Positions 35,839 through 46,353 of a DNA stretch of 64,000 bases are shown in pieces. The DNA is from Xanthomonas hortorum pv. pelargonii (GTDB lineage: Bacteria; Pseudomonadota; Gammaproteobacteria; Xanthomonadales; Xanthomonadaceae), in assembly GCF_024499015.1 (NCBI RefSeq), contig NZ_CP098604.1:4526001-4590000 (forward strand). The letters run 5' to 3'. The notes below the pieces were generated by a model, which was not told the origin of the DNA, did no database searches, and worked only from the letters and a program-made list of their open reading frames with translations. The stretch's first letter is position 1. Every line of letters starts with the position of its first letter. Made by a program: the position numbers and the translations under genes.

Positions 35839-37284
35839 TCATGCGCGCTTCCAGCGTACGCCCTGTGGGGTGTCTTCCAGCACGATGCCTTCGTCGGCCA
35901 ATTGCTTGCGGATGGCGTCGGCACGGGCGAAATCCCTGGCTTTCTTTGCGGCATTGCGCTCTTCGACCAGCGTGGTGATGCGCGCATCGTCGCCTGCATC
36001 GGTGCCGCGCGAGAACCAGGCCGCTGGGTCTTGCTGCAGCAAGCCTAGCGCCAGGCCTGCGCCAAGCAGATCGGATTTGGCTCGGCGCAGCGCCGCAAGA
36101 TGCTCGCCGCTTCGTTCGCTGTTCGGCCCGCCCGCCGGTGCCAAATCGTGCAGTGCCCGGCTGGCCTCCTTTGCAAGCTTCGCCAGTGCTGCAAGCGCCA
36201 GCGGCGTATTGAGGTCATCGTCCAGCGCAGATTCCACATCGTCAGGAATCGTGGTCGGCTGTGTGGGGCCGACGCCTGCATCGGTTTCCACAGCTGCCAG
36301 ATCGCGCAACGTGCCATACAACCGATCCAACGTGTTCTTGGCCTGCTCGATCAAGCCATCCGACCAGTCCAGCGGCTGCCGGTAATGCGCGCTCAGCAGA
36401 GCGTAGCGCAGCGCTTCGGGCGGGTGCCTGGCGATCAGGTCGTGCACGGTTTCGATGTTGCCCAGCGACTTGCTCATCTTGGCGCCGCTGAAATTGAGCA
36501 TGCCGTTGTGCAGCCAGAACCGCGCAAAGGTCGCCCCGCCATGCGCGCATTCGCTCTGCGCGATCTCGTTCTCGTGATGCGGGAACTGCAGGTCCACGCC
36601 GCCGGCATGGATGTCGATGGTCGGGCCCAGATGCGCGGCGGCCATTGCCGAGCATTCGATATGCCAGCCGGGGCGGCCGCGGCCCCAGGGCGATTCCCAA
36701 CCGGGCAGCTCGGCGCTGGAGGGTTTCCACAGCACGAAGTCGCCCGGGTCGCGCTTGTAGGGCGCCACATCCACGCGCGCGCCGGCCAGCATCTCGTCCG
36801 GGTCGCGGCGCGAGAGCTTGCCGTAGTGTTCGAAGCTGGCCACCGCGAACAGCACGTGGCCTTCGGCGGCATAGGCATGCCCGTTGGCGATCAGCTGCTC
36901 GATCATCGCCACGATCTGCGGAATATGCGCGGTGGCTGCCGGCTCAATGTCCGGCGGCACCACGCCGAGCGCGGCCATGTCCTGGCGGTAGATCGCGGCG
37001 AAGCGGTCGGTGATGGTCGAGATCGGCACGCCCTGCGCCTGGGCGGCGGCGTTGATCTTGTCGTCCACGTCGGTGATGTTGCGTGCGTAGCGCAGCGCGC
37101 CATAGCGGCGGCGCAGCAGCGCGGCCAGCACATCGAACACCACCGGGCCGCGGGCGTTGCCGATATGCGCGTAGTTGTAGACGGTGGGGCCGCACACATA
37201 CAGGGTGGGGCTGGTGGGATCGAGCGGCGCGAACGGCTCGACCCGCCGCGTCAGGTTGTTGTGCAGGCGCAGGCTCATCGGCAT
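35839..37284 (-). CDS. cysS: Cysteinyl-tRNA synthetase
   Basis: Class I synthetase charging tRNA-Cys. 481 residues. HIGH-type motif in [16 protein letters not shown], zinc ligands in that Cys, WHIECSAMA and [10 protein letters not shown], and KMSKS in [11 protein letters not shown]. The C-terminal [15 protein letters not shown] helix is the family anticodon-binding end. ATG 37278 (MSLRLHNNL) may be the true start; neither start has a good ribosome site. Confidence 0.95.
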   Translation of the reverse strand: MPMSLRLHNNLTRRVEPFAPLDPTSPTLYVCGPTVYNYAHIGNARGPVVFDVLAALLRRRYGALRYARNITDVDDKINAAAQAQGVPISTITDRFAAIYRQDMAALGVVPPDIEPAATAHIPQIVAMIEQLIANGHAYAAEGHVLFAVASFEHYGKLSRRDPDEMLAGARVDVAPYKRDPGDFVLWKPSSAELPGWESPWGRGRPGWHIECSAMAAAHLGPTIDIHAGGVDLQFPHHENEIAQSECAHGGATFARFWLHNGMLNFSGAKMSKSLGNIETVHDLIARHPPEALRYALLSAHYRQPLDWSDGLIEQAKNTLDRLYGTLRDLAAVETDAGVGPTQPTTIPDDVESALDDDLNTPLALAALAKLAKEASRALHDLAPAGGPNSERSGEHLAALRRAKSDLLGAGLALGLLQQDPAAWFSRGTDAGDDARITTLVEERNAAKKARDFARADAIRKQLADEGIVLEDTPQGVRWKRA

Positions 37285-37455
37285 CTGGAAAAGGGTAACT
37301 GCACGATTCTAGCCGGTCGCGGCGGCTAGGCGAACCAAACCCCAGGCGATGGCATGTCACGGCCGGCACCCGCAATCGGATGGGTTGCGTTCAGCCCCGG
37401 AGATCGCAAGCTCCATACACTTACGTACTGCCTGGCGACGCCTTCTTTGGTACTG

Positions 37456-37977
37456 ATGCGACCTTCCCTGTTCTTCATGCTGCTGTGTGTGTTTGCCTGG
37501 CAGGCACTGGCGGCGCATGCGGCAGAGCCTGACCCCAAGAACCGGGTCGTGGTGATCGAGAACGTGAAGCTGGATTACGCGCAGGTGCTCAACGTGGAGC
37601 CGGTCTACCAGACCTTGCGCGCCACCCGCATCGAAGAACAGTGCGAGGCCGAGCAGATTGCGCCGGTCGCCGCCGCGCCTGCGGTAGACGACGAAGGCCG
37701 GATCAACCGGATGGTCGATTCGGTCAAGGAGATGTTCTCGCGCAGGCCCGAGCTGCCGTCTGCACCGGTGGCGGTGCCGCCGACCAGCACGCGGCGCAAT
37801 TGCCGGGTGGTGGAAGTGCCGCGCGAGTTCCGGCGGCCGATCGCCTTCGATGTGGATTACGTCTACAAGGGCACCAAATACCGTTCGCGGCTGCCGGAAG
37901 ATCCGGGCAACCGGCTGCGTATCCGGGTCTCGGTGACTCCGTATATTCCCGACGCCATCGTCGCGCCGCCGCGATGA
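37456..37977 (+). CDS. Exported protein of unknown function
   Basis: 173 residues from ATG 37456; signal peptide RPSLFFMLLCVFAWQALAAHA. The mature protein has DYAQVLNVEPVYQTLR near its start and CRVVEVPREFRRPIAFDVDY at its end, a combination I associate with surface-antigen/glycine-zipper outer-membrane proteins, but the glycine zipper itself is absent and replaced by a short linker. Envelope location is likely; function unknown. Confidence 0.65.
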   Translation: MRPSLFFMLLCVFAWQALAAHAAEPDPKNRVVVIENVKLDYAQVLNVEPVYQTLRATRIEEQCEAEQIAPVAAAPAVDDEGRINRMVDSVKEMFSRRPELPSAPVAVPPTSTRRNCRVVEVPREFRRPIAFDVDYVYKGTKYRSRLPEDPGNRLRIRVSVTPYIPDAIVAPPR

Positions 37978-38027
37978 CGCGCGCAGCGGTTGCGCCGTGC
38001 GCGCATGCATGCGAGGATTCGCGCCCT

Positions 38028-38129
38028 ATGCACGCAAACGCCTTTCAGCACGACACCAGCGCCGCCCGGATGGCCTCCGGCATGACCTCGCGTGCCCGCC
38101 GACCGGAATCCCACATTTTCGCTGGGTGA
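38028..38129 (+). CDS. Possible 33-residue leader peptide of the arginine cluster
   Basis: ATG 38028 with GAGGA 10 bp upstream opens a 33-codon frame ending TGA at 38129. It has five Arg codons, four clustered around MTSRARRPE. Its stop codon overlaps GCTGGGT, which can pair with the 5' arm of the downstream terminator. That layout is what an arginine-responsive attenuator would show. No relative is known to me, so the coding call is tentative. Confidence 0.45.
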   Translation: MHANAFQHDTSAARMASGMTSRARRPESHIFAG

Positions 38130-38183
38130 CCCGGGCGTTTTGCTGTCCGTTGTTGAAAACCCAGCCTCAAGGCTGGGTTTTTT
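38121..38183 (+). promoter_or_regulatory. Candidate attenuator: antiterminator/terminator before argF'
   Basis: Terminator: AAAACCCAGCC-TCAA-GGCTGGGTTTTTT at 38156-38183. Competing arm: GCTGGGT at 38121-38127, complementary to ACCCAGC of the terminator's left arm. The terminator ends 107 bp before the argF' start. It could simply terminate the upstream gene, but the competing arm and leader frame favour attenuation. Confidence 0.6.
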
Positions 38184-38289
38184 CGTTTCAGGCGTCATAA
38201 AAGTTTCAACCGCAAGAAACGCGCATGTCGCGCACCCCGTCGCTCCTGGCGGACCACGCAGCAGAAGCACGCAGCACAAGGATCGATCG

Positions 38290-39321
38290 ATGTCACTGAA
38301 GCACTTCTTGAACACCCAGGACTGGAGCCGCGCCGAACTGGATGCGCTGTTGACCCAGGCCGCGTTGTTCAAACGCAACAAGCTGGGAAGCGAGCTGAAG
38401 GGCAAATCGATCGCGCTGGTGTTTTTCAACCCGTCCATGCGCACCCGTACCAGCTTCGAGCTGGGCGCGTTCCAGCTGGGTGGGCATGCGGTGGTGTTGC
38501 AGCCGGGCAAGGATGCCTGGCCGATCGAGTTCAACCTGGGCACGGTCATGGACGGCGACACCGAAGAGCACATCGCCGAAGTGGCGCGGGTGCTGGGCCG
38601 CTATGTCGACCTGATCGGCGTGCGCGCGTTTCCCAAGTTCGTCGACTGGTCCAAGGACCGCGAGGATCAGGTGCTCAAGAGCTTCGCCAAGTATTCGCCG
38701 GTGCCGGTGATCAACATGGAGACGATCACCCACCCGTGCCAGGAGCTTGCGCATGCGATGGCGTTGCAAGAACACTTCGGCACGCAGGATCTGCGCGGCA
38801 AGAAGTACGTGCTGACCTGGACCTATCACCCCAAGCCGTTGAACACCGCGGTGGCCAATTCCGCATTGACGATCGCCACTCGCATGGGCATGGATGTGAC
38901 CCTGTTGTGCCCGACGCCGGACTACATCCTGGACCCGCGTTACATGGACTGGGCGGCGCAGAACGTGGCCGAAAGCGGCGGCTCGCTGCAGGTCAGTCAC
39001 GATATCGACAGCGCCTATGCCGGTGCTGACGTGGTGTATGCCAAGAGCTGGGGTGCGTTGCCGTTCTTCGGCAACTGGGAGCCGGAAAAGCCGATCCGCG
39101 ATCAGTACCAGCACTTCATCGTCGACGAACGCAAGATGGCGCTGACCAACAACGGCGTGTTCTCGCACTGCCTGCCGCTGCGTCGCAACGTCAAGGCTAC
39201 CGACGCGGTGATGGATTCGCCCAACTGCATCGCCATCGATGAAGCCGAAAATCGCCTGCATGTGCAGAAGGCGATCATGGCGGCGCTTGCTTTGCAAGCG
39301 GGAATCGGGAATCGGGAATAG
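38290..39321 (+). CDS. argF': N-acetyl-L-ornithine carbamoyltransferase
   Basis: Makes N-acetylcitrulline from N-acetylornithine and carbamoyl phosphate, the hallmark step of the Xanthomonas arginine route. 343 residues from ATG 38290 (AAGGA upstream). Carbamoyl-phosphate motif SMRTRTSFELG, ITHPCQELAHAMALQEHFG, and HCLPLRRNVKATDAV. The unusual WTYHPKPLNTAVANSA replaces the ornithine-binding DGNN-type region. The last residues QAGIGNRE are encoded by an inserted GGGAATCGGG repeat. First gene of the arginine cluster. Confidence 0.95.
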   Translation: MSLKHFLNTQDWSRAELDALLTQAALFKRNKLGSELKGKSIALVFFNPSMRTRTSFELGAFQLGGHAVVLQPGKDAWPIEFNLGTVMDGDTEEHIAEVARVLGRYVDLIGVRAFPKFVDWSKDREDQVLKSFAKYSPVPVINMETITHPCQELAHAMALQEHFGTQDLRGKKYVLTWTYHPKPLNTAVANSALTIATRMGMDVTLLCPTPDYILDPRYMDWAAQNVAESGGSLQVSHDIDSAYAGADVVYAKSWGALPFFGNWEPEKPIRDQYQHFIVDERKMALTNNGVFSHCLPLRRNVKATDAVMDSPNCIAIDEAENRLHVQKAIMAALALQAGIGNRE

Positions 39322-39423
39322 AGAATCGCAACAGCAAGAACGTTGACCCCCACTTTTACGTACCAAGGAAACGATGATGAGCACTGCTTCCACCATTCCC
39401 GATTCCCAACTCCCGATTCCCGG
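39300..39423. repeat. GGGAATCGGG-type repeat, inverted pair (copy 2), partly coding
   Basis: GGGAATCGGGAATCGGGAAT at 39300-39319 and its inverse forms at 39393-39423 flank the argF'-argG junction. The first arm supplies the argF' C-terminal codons and stop; the second supplies codons 8-17 of argG. Confidence 0.85.
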
Positions 39424-40615
39424 CAGCAAGAAGGACATCGTCCTGGCGTTCTCCGGTGGCCTGGATACCAGCTTCTGCATTCCGTATCTGCAGGCACAGG
39501 GCTATGCCGTGCACACCGTGTTCGCCGATACCGGCGGGGTGGATGCCGAAGAGCGTGACTTCATCGAAAAGCGCGCGGCCGAACTCGGCGCCGCTAGCCA
39601 TGTCACCGTCGATGGTGGTCCGGCGATCTGGAAGGGCTTCGTCAAGCCGTTCGTGTGGGCGGGCGAAGGCTATCAGGGCCAGTACCCGTTGCTGGTGTCC
39701 GACCGTTACCTGATCGTCGATGCCGCGCTCAAGCGCGCCGAGGAACTGGGCACGCGGATCATCGCGCACGGTTGCACCGGCATGGGCAACGACCAGGTGC
39801 GTTTCGATCTGGCAGTGAAGGCGTTGGGCGACTACCAGATCGTGGCGCCGATCCGTGAAATCCAGAAAGAGCACACCCAGACTCGCGCCTACGAGCAGAA
39901 GTATCTGGAAGAGCGTGGCTTTGGCGTGCGCGCCAAGCAGCAGGCCTACACCATCAACGAGAATCTGCTCGGGCTGACCATGTCCGGCGGCGAGATCGAC
40001 CGTTGGGAAGCGCCGGGCGAGGGCGCGCGCGGCTGGTGTGCGCCGCGCAGCGAGTGGCCGGTGGAGCCATTGAACGTCACCTTGAAGTTCGTCGAAGGCG
40101 AGGCGGTCGAGCTGGATGGCAAGGCGTTGCCGGGCGAGCAAATTCTGGCCCAGCTCAACAAGCTGTTCGCGCCGTATGGCGTGGGTCGTGGCGTCTACAC
40201 CGGGGACACCGTGATCGGCTTGAAGGGCCGCATCGTGTTCGAAGCGCCGGGTCTGATTTCGCTGCTGACCGCGCACCGCGCGCTGGAAGATGCGGTGCTG
40301 ACCAAGCAGCAGAACCGCTTCAAGCCGGACGTGGCGCGCAAGTGGGTGGAGCTGGTGTACGAGGGCTTCTATCACGACCCGCTCAAGACCGACATCGAGG
40401 CGTTCTTGCAGTCCTCGCAGTCCAAGGTCAACGGCGAAGTTACGCTGGAAACCCGCGGTGGCCGCGTCGACGCGGTGGCGGTGCGCTCGCCGCATCTGCT
40501 CAACACCAAGGGCGCGACGTATGCACAGTCGGCCGACTGGGGCGTGGAAGAAGCCGAGGGGTTCATCAAGCTGTTCGGGATGAGCTCGACGTTGTACGCG
40601 CAAGTAAACCGCTGA
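39374..40615 (+). CDS. argG: Argininosuccinate synthase
   Basis: Joins citrulline and aspartate with ATP. 413 residues; pyrophosphatase-type ATP loop [33 protein letters not shown], and [15 protein letters not shown]. Good ribosome site AAGGAA before ATGATG at 39374. Residues 6-17 ([13 protein letters not shown]) precede the conserved core and come from the repeat, so they are unlikely to be structural. Confidence 0.95.
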   Translation: MMSTASTIPDSQLPIPGSKKDIVLAFSGGLDTSFCIPYLQAQGYAVHTVFADTGGVDAEERDFIEKRAAELGAASHVTVDGGPAIWKGFVKPFVWAGEGYQGQYPLLVSDRYLIVDAALKRAEELGTRIIAHGCTGMGNDQVRFDLAVKALGDYQIVAPIREIQKEHTQTRAYEQKYLEERGFGVRAKQQAYTINENLLGLTMSGGEIDRWEAPGEGARGWCAPRSEWPVEPLNVTLKFVEGEAVELDGKALPGEQILAQLNKLFAPYGVGRGVYTGDTVIGLKGRIVFEAPGLISLLTAHRALEDAVLTKQQNRFKPDVARKWVELVYEGFYHDPLKTDIEAFLQSSQSKVNGEVTLETRGGRVDAVAVRSPHLLNTKGATYAQSADWGVEEAEGFIKLFGMSSTLYAQVNR

Positions 40616-40638
40616 CGTTTCGAGGCACGGATGCAAAG

Positions 40639-40765
40639 CCCCTCTCCCGTCGGGAGAGGGGTTGGGGTGAGGGTACGAGCGAAGCCTGGTGCAATTGAAC
40701 AGTGCGAGAGCTTCGCCCGCACCCTCATCCGCCCCTTCGGGGCACCTTCTCCCGAAGGGAGAAGG
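40639..40765. repeat. CCCCTCTCC...GGGAGAAGG repeat, inverted pair
   Basis: Contains the hairpin CCCCTCTCCCG / CGGGAGAGGGG, then GTTGGGGTGAGGGTACGAGC, and inverse forms GCTTCGCCCGCACCCTCATC and CCTTCTCCCG / GGGAGAAGG. Same family as 35626. It separates argG and argE' and may stabilise or end the upstream message. Confidence 0.75.
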
Positions 40766-40849
40766 ATAGCTTCGATGAGATTCATGAGCTGTTTGCGCAC
40801 CTTCCTTACTTCCGTTTAGCCGCTGTTTCGGACCTTTGATCGAACCAAT

Positions 40850-41950
40850 ATGACCGATCTACTCGCATCCACCCTGACGCACCTGGAAAAGCTGGTGTCC
40901 TTCGACACCCGTAATCCGCCGCGTGCGATCGCTGCCGAGGGCGGCATCTTCGATTATCTGCGTGCGCAGTTGCCTGGTTTTCAGGTCGAGGTGATCGACC
41001 ACGGTGCCGGCGCGGTGAGCCTGTATGCGGTGCGTGGAAAGCCCAACTACCTGTTCAACGTGCATCTGGACACGGTGCCGGATTCGCCGCACTGGAGTGC
41101 CGATCCGCACGTGATGCGGCGCACCGACGATCGTGTGATCGGGCTAGGTGTGTGCGATATCAAAGGTGCTGCGGCGGCGCTGGTGGCGGCGGCCAATGCC
41201 GGGCAGGGCGATGCGGCGTTTCTGTTTTCCTCCGACGAAGAAGCCAACGACCCGCGCTGCATCGCCGCGTTTCTGGCGCGTGGATTGCCGTATGAAGCGG
41301 TGCTGGTGGCCGAGCCGACCATGAGCGAGGCGGTGCTGGCGCATCGCGGGATCAGCTCGGTGCTGATGCGGTTTGCCGGGCGTGCCGGGCATGCGTCGGG
41401 CAAGCAGGATCCGTCGGCAAGTGCCTTGCATCAGGCGATGCGCTGGGGCGGCAGGGCGCTGGATCATGTCGAGTCGCTGGCGCATGCGCGCTTCGGTGGT
41501 TTGACCGGTTTGCGCTTCAACATCGGTCGCGTCGATGGCGGCATCAAGGCCAACATGATCGCGCCGGCGGCCGAGGTGCGTTTCGGCTTTCGTCCGCTGC
41601 CGTCGATGGACGTGGATGGCTTGCTGGCCACCTTCGCCGGATTTGCCGAGCCGGCTGCGGCGCAGTTCGAAGAAACCTTTCGTGGGCCCAGCCTGCCGTC
41701 CGGCGATATCGCGCGTGCAGAAGAACGCCGCCTGGCCGCGCGCGATGTGGCCGATGCGCTGGATCTGCCGATCGGCAACGCGGTGGATTTCTGGACCGAG
41801 GCCTCGCTGTTTTCGGCTGGCGGTTACACCGCGTTGGTGTATGGCCCCGGCGATATCGCGCAGGCACACACCGCCGACGAGTTCGTGACGCTTGCGCAGT
41901 TGCAGCGTTACGCCGAATCGGTCCACCGCATCATCAACGGCGCACACTGA
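40850..41950 (+). CDS. argE': N-acetyl-L-citrulline deacetylase
   Basis: M20 metallohydrolase that removes acetate from acetylcitrulline. 366 residues from ATG 40850. Metal motifs NVHLDTVPDS, GVCDIKGAAAAL, SSDEEANDPR and VAEPTMSE; dimerisation part GRAGHASGKQDPSASALHQA. Its place between argG and argB/A with argF' upstream argues for acetylcitrulline, not acetylornithine, as substrate. Confidence 0.92.
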   Translation: MTDLLASTLTHLEKLVSFDTRNPPRAIAAEGGIFDYLRAQLPGFQVEVIDHGAGAVSLYAVRGKPNYLFNVHLDTVPDSPHWSADPHVMRRTDDRVIGLGVCDIKGAAAALVAAANAGQGDAAFLFSSDEEANDPRCIAAFLARGLPYEAVLVAEPTMSEAVLAHRGISSVLMRFAGRAGHASGKQDPSASALHQAMRWGGRALDHVESLAHARFGGLTGLRFNIGRVDGGIKANMIAPAAEVRFGFRPLPSMDVDGLLATFAGFAEPAAAQFEETFRGPSLPSGDIARAEERRLAARDVADALDLPIGNAVDFWTEASLFSAGGYTALVYGPGDIAQAHTADEFVTLAQLQRYAESVHRIINGAH

Positions 41951-42025
41951 CCCGCTTTCACTAACGGCTCGTACCAAAGCCGCATTCCGCGCCTGGCGCG
42001 GCCATTCCTCTCTTCGATCACGGCA

Positions 42026-43369
42026 ATGTCCCTCTCCGCACAGCCCCACAAACAGACCCGCCAGACCATCGTGCGCCTGCTTTCGAGCATGGCCAGCGCC
42101 AAGGAAATCAGCCAGTACCTCAAGCGTTTTTCGCAGCTCGATGCCAAACGCTTTGCGGTGGTCAAGGTGGGCGGCGCGGTGCTGCGCGACGATCTGGACG
42201 CGCTGACCTCGTCGCTGTCGTTCCTGCAGGAGGTGGGGCTGACCCCGATCGTGCTGCATGGCGCCGGCCCGCAGCTGGATGCCGAACTCTCGGCGGCCGG
42301 TATCGAGAAGCGCACCGTCAACGGACTGCGGGTGACCTCGCCGGAAGCCCTGGCGATCGTGCGCAAGGTGTTCCAGGCTTCCAACCTCAAGCTGGTCGAA
42401 GCGCTGCAGCAGAACGGTGCGCGTGCGACTTCGATCACCGGCGGCGTGTTCGAAGCCGAGTATCTGGACCGCGCCACCTATGGCCTGGTCGGTGAGGTCA
42501 AGGCGGTGAATCTGGCGCCGATCGAAGCGAGCCTGCAGGCCGGTTCCATCCCGGTGATCACCAGCCTGGGCGAGACGCCAAGCGGGCAGATCCTCAACGT
42601 CAACGCGGATTTTGCCGCCAACGAACTGGTGCAGGAACTGCAGCCGTACAAGATCATCTTCCTCACCGGCACCGGTGGCTTGCTGGATCCCGACGGCAAG
42701 GTGATCGATTCGATCAACCTGTCCACCGAGTTCGATCATCTGATGCAGCAGCCGTGGATCAATGGCGGCATGCGGGTCAAGATCGAGCAGATCAAGGACT
42801 TGCTCGATCGTCTGCCGCTGGAATCGTCGGTGTCGATCACCCGGCCGGCGGATCTGGCCAAGGAGCTGTTCACGCACAAGGGTTCGGGCACGTTGGTGCG
42901 GCGTGGCGAGCGCGTATTGCGCGCGACCTCGTGGGACGAACTGGATCTGCCGCGCCTCACCTCGCTGATCGAATCCAGCTTCGGCCGCACGCTGGTGCCC
43001 GATTACTTCAGCAACACCAAGCTGCTGCGCGCCTACGTCAGCGAGAACTATCGCGCCGCGGTGATCCTCACCGATGAGGGCATGCTGGGTGCAAGCGCGC
43101 TGATCTATCTGGACAAGTTTGCCGTGCTCGACGACGCGCAAGGCGAGGGCCTGGGCCGCGCGGTGTGGAATGTGATGCGCGAAGAAACCCCGCAGCTGTT
43201 CTGGCGCTCGCGTCACAACAACCAGGTCAACATTTTCTATTACGCCGAGTCCGACGGCTGCATCAAGCAGGAGAAGTGGAAAGTGTTTTGGTACGGGCTG
43301 GAAAACTTCGAGCAGATCCAGCATTGCGTGGCGCATTGCGCGACGCGTCAGCCGACGCTGCTGGGCTGA
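42026..43369 (+). CDS. argB: Bifunctional N-acetylglutamate synthase/kinase
   Basis: Fusion catalysing the first two steps of arginine synthesis. 447 residues: an N-terminal mobile helix, amino acid kinase domain ([44 protein letters not shown]), then a GNAT acetyltransferase domain (about 300-447) with [22 protein letters not shown] and GRAVWNVM. This vertebrate-like NAGS/K fusion was described in Xanthomonas and explains the lack of separate argA and argJ. Confidence 0.94.
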   Translation: MSLSAQPHKQTRQTIVRLLSSMASAKEISQYLKRFSQLDAKRFAVVKVGGAVLRDDLDALTSSLSFLQEVGLTPIVLHGAGPQLDAELSAAGIEKRTVNGLRVTSPEALAIVRKVFQASNLKLVEALQQNGARATSITGGVFEAEYLDRATYGLVGEVKAVNLAPIEASLQAGSIPVITSLGETPSGQILNVNADFAANELVQELQPYKIIFLTGTGGLLDPDGKVIDSINLSTEFDHLMQQPWINGGMRVKIEQIKDLLDRLPLESSVSITRPADLAKELFTHKGSGTLVRRGERVLRATSWDELDLPRLTSLIESSFGRTLVPDYFSNTKLLRAYVSENYRAAVILTDEGMLGASALIYLDKFAVLDDAQGEGLGRAVWNVMREETPQLFWRSRHNNQVNIFYYAESDGCIKQEKWKVFWYGLENFEQIQHCVAHCATRQPTLLG

Positions 43370-43374
43370 GCACG

Positions 43375-43986
43375 ATGGCGTCCACTACCTTGCCACCACA
43401 CTGGCGCGAGTTGCCCACGCTACGCGGCCAACACGTCACGCTGGAACCGCTGCAAGCTGCGCATGCTGACGGTCTGCGTGATGCGCTGGGCGACGGTGCG
43501 TTGTCGCGGCTGTGGTACACCGGGGTGCCGGCACCGGCGCAGGTGGACGACTACGTGGGCGCGGCGTTGGCTGCGCAAGTCGACGGGCTGGTGCTGCCTT
43601 ATGTGGTACGTGATGCGGCCGGCGACATCGTCGGCTGCACGCGCTATTACGGGCTGGATGCGACCGTGCCCAAGCTGTCGATCGGCTACACCTGGTACGC
43701 GCCGCGCGTGCAGCGCAGCGGCGTCAATACCGACACCAAGCTGCTGCTGTTGCAGCATGCCTTCGAAACGCTGGGCTGTTTGAGCGTGGTCTTCGAAACC
43801 AGTTGGTTCAATCACACCTCGCGCGCGGCAATCGCGCGGCTGGGCGCCAAGCAGGACGGGGTACTGCGCAACCACACCCGCCACGCCGACGGCACACCGC
43901 GCGATACCGTAGTGTTCTCCATCATCGATACGGAATGGGCCGGGGTGAAACGCCACCTGCAGTTCCGCCTGGAAGCAAACGCATGA
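43375..43986 (+). CDS. GNAT acetyltransferase, RimJ/RimL type
   Basis: 203 residues from ATG 43375, 5 bp after the fusion gene. RimJ/RimL-like pattern: [39 protein letters not shown] and [20 protein letters not shown]. Stop overlaps the argC start (ATGA), so it is a true operon member; its role in arginine metabolism is not known and it may acetylate an unrelated target. Confidence 0.85.
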   Translation: MASTTLPPHWRELPTLRGQHVTLEPLQAAHADGLRDALGDGALSRLWYTGVPAPAQVDDYVGAALAAQVDGLVLPYVVRDAAGDIVGCTRYYGLDATVPKLSIGYTWYAPRVQRSGVNTDTKLLLLQHAFETLGCLSVVFETSWFNHTSRAAIARLGAKQDGVLRNHTRHADGTPRDTVVFSIIDTEWAGVKRHLQFRLEANA

Positions 43987-44933
43987 CTGTTCAAACAACG
44001 ACCATCGGCATCATCGGCGCCCGCGGGCATACCGGTTCGGAATTGATCAAGCTGGTGGCGGCGCATCCGCACCTGCGGCTGGTGTTCGTGTCCTCGCGCG
44101 AACTGGCCGGGCAGCCTGTGGCCGACTATAACGATGCGTATCAAGGTGAGTTGCGTTACGAGAGCCTGGATGCCGATGCGGTGGCCGCCAAGGCCGCCGA
44201 TGTGGTGATCCTGGCGCTGCCCAACGGCAAGGCAGAGCCGTTTGTCGCGGCGATCGATGCGGCCAGACCGCAGACGCTGTTGATCGACCTGTCGGCCGAT
44301 TACCGCTTCGATCCGGCCTGGTACTACGGGCTGCCGGAGCTGACGCGCGGAAAGTACGCCGGGCAGAAGCGCATCAGCAACCCGGGCTGCTATGCCACCG
44401 CGATGCAGCTGACGATCGCGCCGCTGCTCGATCAACTGGCCGGCCCACCGCAGTGCTTTGGTGTCTCCGGCTATTCCGGCGCGGGCACCACGCCCTCGGA
44501 CAAGAACAACCCGGAGTTGCTGGCCGATAACCTGATGCCGTATGCGCTCACCAACCACATGCACGAGCGCGAGGTCTCTGCGCAGCTCGGCGTGCCGGTG
44601 GAGTTCATGCCGCATGTGGCGCCGCATTTCCGCGGCCTCACCATGACGGTCAACCTGTGGCTGCAGCAACCGCTCACACGCGAGCAGATCCAGGCGCGCT
44701 ACGCGCAGCGTTATGCCGACGAGCCGCTGATCGAGATTGTCGATGAGGCGCCGTGGGTCAGCCGCATCGCCGGCAAGCATGGCGTGCAGATCGGTGGCGT
44801 GACATTGGCGCCGGGCAACAAGCGCGTGGTGGTGGTGGCAACGCTGGACAACCTGCTCAAGGGCGCGGCCACGCAGGCGATGCAGAACCTCAACCTGGCA
44901 TTTGGCTGGGACGAATTGACTGCGATTCGTTGA
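43983..44933 (+). CDS. argC: N-acetyl-gamma-glutamyl-phosphate reductase
   Basis: NADPH-dependent third step of arginine synthesis. 316 residues; [17 protein letters not shown] dinucleotide motif, catalytic Cys in [12 protein letters not shown], and [12 protein letters not shown]. Start ATG 43983 overlaps the GNAT stop. Confidence 0.95.
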   Translation: MTVQTTTIGIIGARGHTGSELIKLVAAHPHLRLVFVSSRELAGQPVADYNDAYQGELRYESLDADAVAAKAADVVILALPNGKAEPFVAAIDAARPQTLLIDLSADYRFDPAWYYGLPELTRGKYAGQKRISNPGCYATAMQLTIAPLLDQLAGPPQCFGVSGYSGAGTTPSDKNNPELLADNLMPYALTNHMHEREVSAQLGVPVEFMPHVAPHFRGLTMTVNLWLQQPLTREQIQARYAQRYADEPLIEIVDEAPWVSRIAGKHGVQIGGVTLAPGNKRVVVVATLDNLLKGAATQAMQNLNLAFGWDELTAIR

Positions 44934-45028
44934 TGCGAGTCCCTCGCAAGAGCCCGCACATCCATGTGCGAGGATTCAAAGATGCGAGTCCCTCGCAGAA
45001 GCCCACATATCCATGTGCGGGGATTCAA
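44932..45028 (+). repeat. Tandem duplication with hairpins between argC and argH
   Basis: Two copies (44932-44980 and 44981-45028) of a 48-49 bp unit starting GATGCGAGTCCCTCGCA and containing CGCACATCCATGTGCG (short hairpin) and GAGGATTCAA. The first copy overlaps the argC stop. A single related block ATGCATGCGAGGATTC is at 38005-38020. Confidence 0.85.
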
Positions 45029-45057
45029 CTGGACGACTTATTTCGAGACGCTTTCCG

Positions 45058-46353
45058 ATGACCAATCTGTTGTGGCAAAAACCCGGTGTGGCAGTGGACG
45101 CCAAGATCCAGCGCTTCCTGGCCGGCGACGACGTCATCCTGGACCGCGAGTTCTTCCTGCACGACATCGCTGCCAGCAAGGCGCATGCGCAGGGGTTGCA
45201 GCACATCGGCATCCTGTCGCTGCAGGAACTGGGCGGGCTGAGCGAGCAACTGGATCTGCTGGCCGATGATTTCCGCAGCGGTGCGTTCGTGCTCGATGCG
45301 CAATATGAAGATTGCCATTCGGCGATCGAGGCGCGTCTGACCGAGCGCCTGGGCGATGCCGGCCGCAAGATCCACACCGGACGCAGCCGTAACGACCAGA
45401 TTCTGGTCGCCACGCGGCTATGGTTGAAGGACAAGCTGCAACGTGTGGCCGAGCTCAGCGCGGAGATCGCCAAGGTGGCGCTGGACCGCGCGCAAGCCGA
45501 AGCCGACCTGCCGGTGCCCGGCTATACGCATATCCAGCGTGCGGTGGTGTCGTCGGCCGGCATGTGGTGGGCAGGCTGGGCAGAAGCATTTATCGACAAT
45601 GCAGTGCGCGCGACCGACACCTTGCGGTTGGTGGACAGCAACCCGCTCGGCACTGCGGCCGGTTACGGCGTCAATCTGCCGCTGGACCGTGCGCATACCA
45701 CTGCCGAGCTCGGCTTTGCGCGCCTGCAGGTCTCGCCGATCTACGCACAGCTCTCGCGTGGCAAGTACGAATTGGCTGCGCTCGAAGCGCTTGGCAGCGC
45801 CACCTTGGACTTGCGGCGTATTGCCTGGGATCTGTCGTTGTTCACCAGCGGCGAATTCGCCTTCGTCGCGTTGCCGGCGCAATACACCACCGGCAGTTCG
45901 ATCATGCCGAACAAGCGCAACCCCGACGTCATCGAACTGATGCGTGCCACCCATGCCAGCATCGCGGCGGCGCGGACCGAAATCGAACAGTTGTTGTCGC
46001 TGCCGTCCGGTTATCACCGCGATCTGCAGAGCAGCAAGGGCGCGATCGTGCATGGCTTCGGGCGCGGCCTGGCCGCGCTCGAACTGCTGCCGGCGTTGCT
46101 GGCCAATCTGGAATGGCGCCCGGACAAGCTGCGCGCTGCGATCGATTCGGGCATGTACGCCACCGATGTGGCGGTGGAAGCGGCTGTGGCCGGTGTGCCG
46201 TTCCGCGAGGCCTACAAGGCGGCAGCGGAATCCTCCGACACTGCAGGGCAGGGGCGCACTCCAGAAGGCAGCCTTGCGGCGCGCGTCTCGCCAGGCGCCG
46301 CCGCGGATCTGCAATTGGATGTCTTGCGTGCCCGTTGGGAGGCCCTGCGCTGA
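45058..46353 (+). CDS. argH: Argininosuccinate lyase
   Basis: Releases arginine and fumarate. 431 residues from ATG 45058 (the 15-residue extension from 45013 lies in the tandem repeat). Fumarase-superfamily signature [11 protein letters not shown] with catalytic Ser, [17 protein letters not shown], and [11 protein letters not shown]. It overlaps the cupin gene by one base (TGATG). Confidence 0.96.
   Translation: MTNLLWQKPGVAVDAKIQRFLAGDDVILDREFFLHDIAASKAHAQGLQHIGILSLQELGGLSEQLDLLADDFRSGAFVLDAQYEDCHSAIEARLTERLGDAGRKIHTGRSRNDQILVATRLWLKDKLQRVAELSAEIAKVALDRAQAEADLPVPGYTHIQRAVVSSAGMWWAGWAEAFIDNAVRATDTLRLVDSNPLGTAAGYGVNLPLDRAHTTAELGFARLQVSPIYAQLSRGKYELAALEALGSATLDLRRIAWDLSLFTSGEFAFVALPAQYTTGSSIMPNKRNPDVIELMRATHASIAAARTEIEQLLSLPSGYHRDLQSSKGAIVHGFGRGLAALELLPALLANLEWRPDKLRAAIDSGMYATDVAVEAAVAGVPFREAYKAAAESSDTAGQGRTPEGSLAARVSPGAAADLQLDVLRARWEALR

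Noticed and set aside
41144..43336. 730-codon open frame on the minus strand across argE' and argB/A
   Set aside because: Low-complexity His/Arg/Gln-rich translation antisense to two well-recognised genes; typical of high-GC codon structure.
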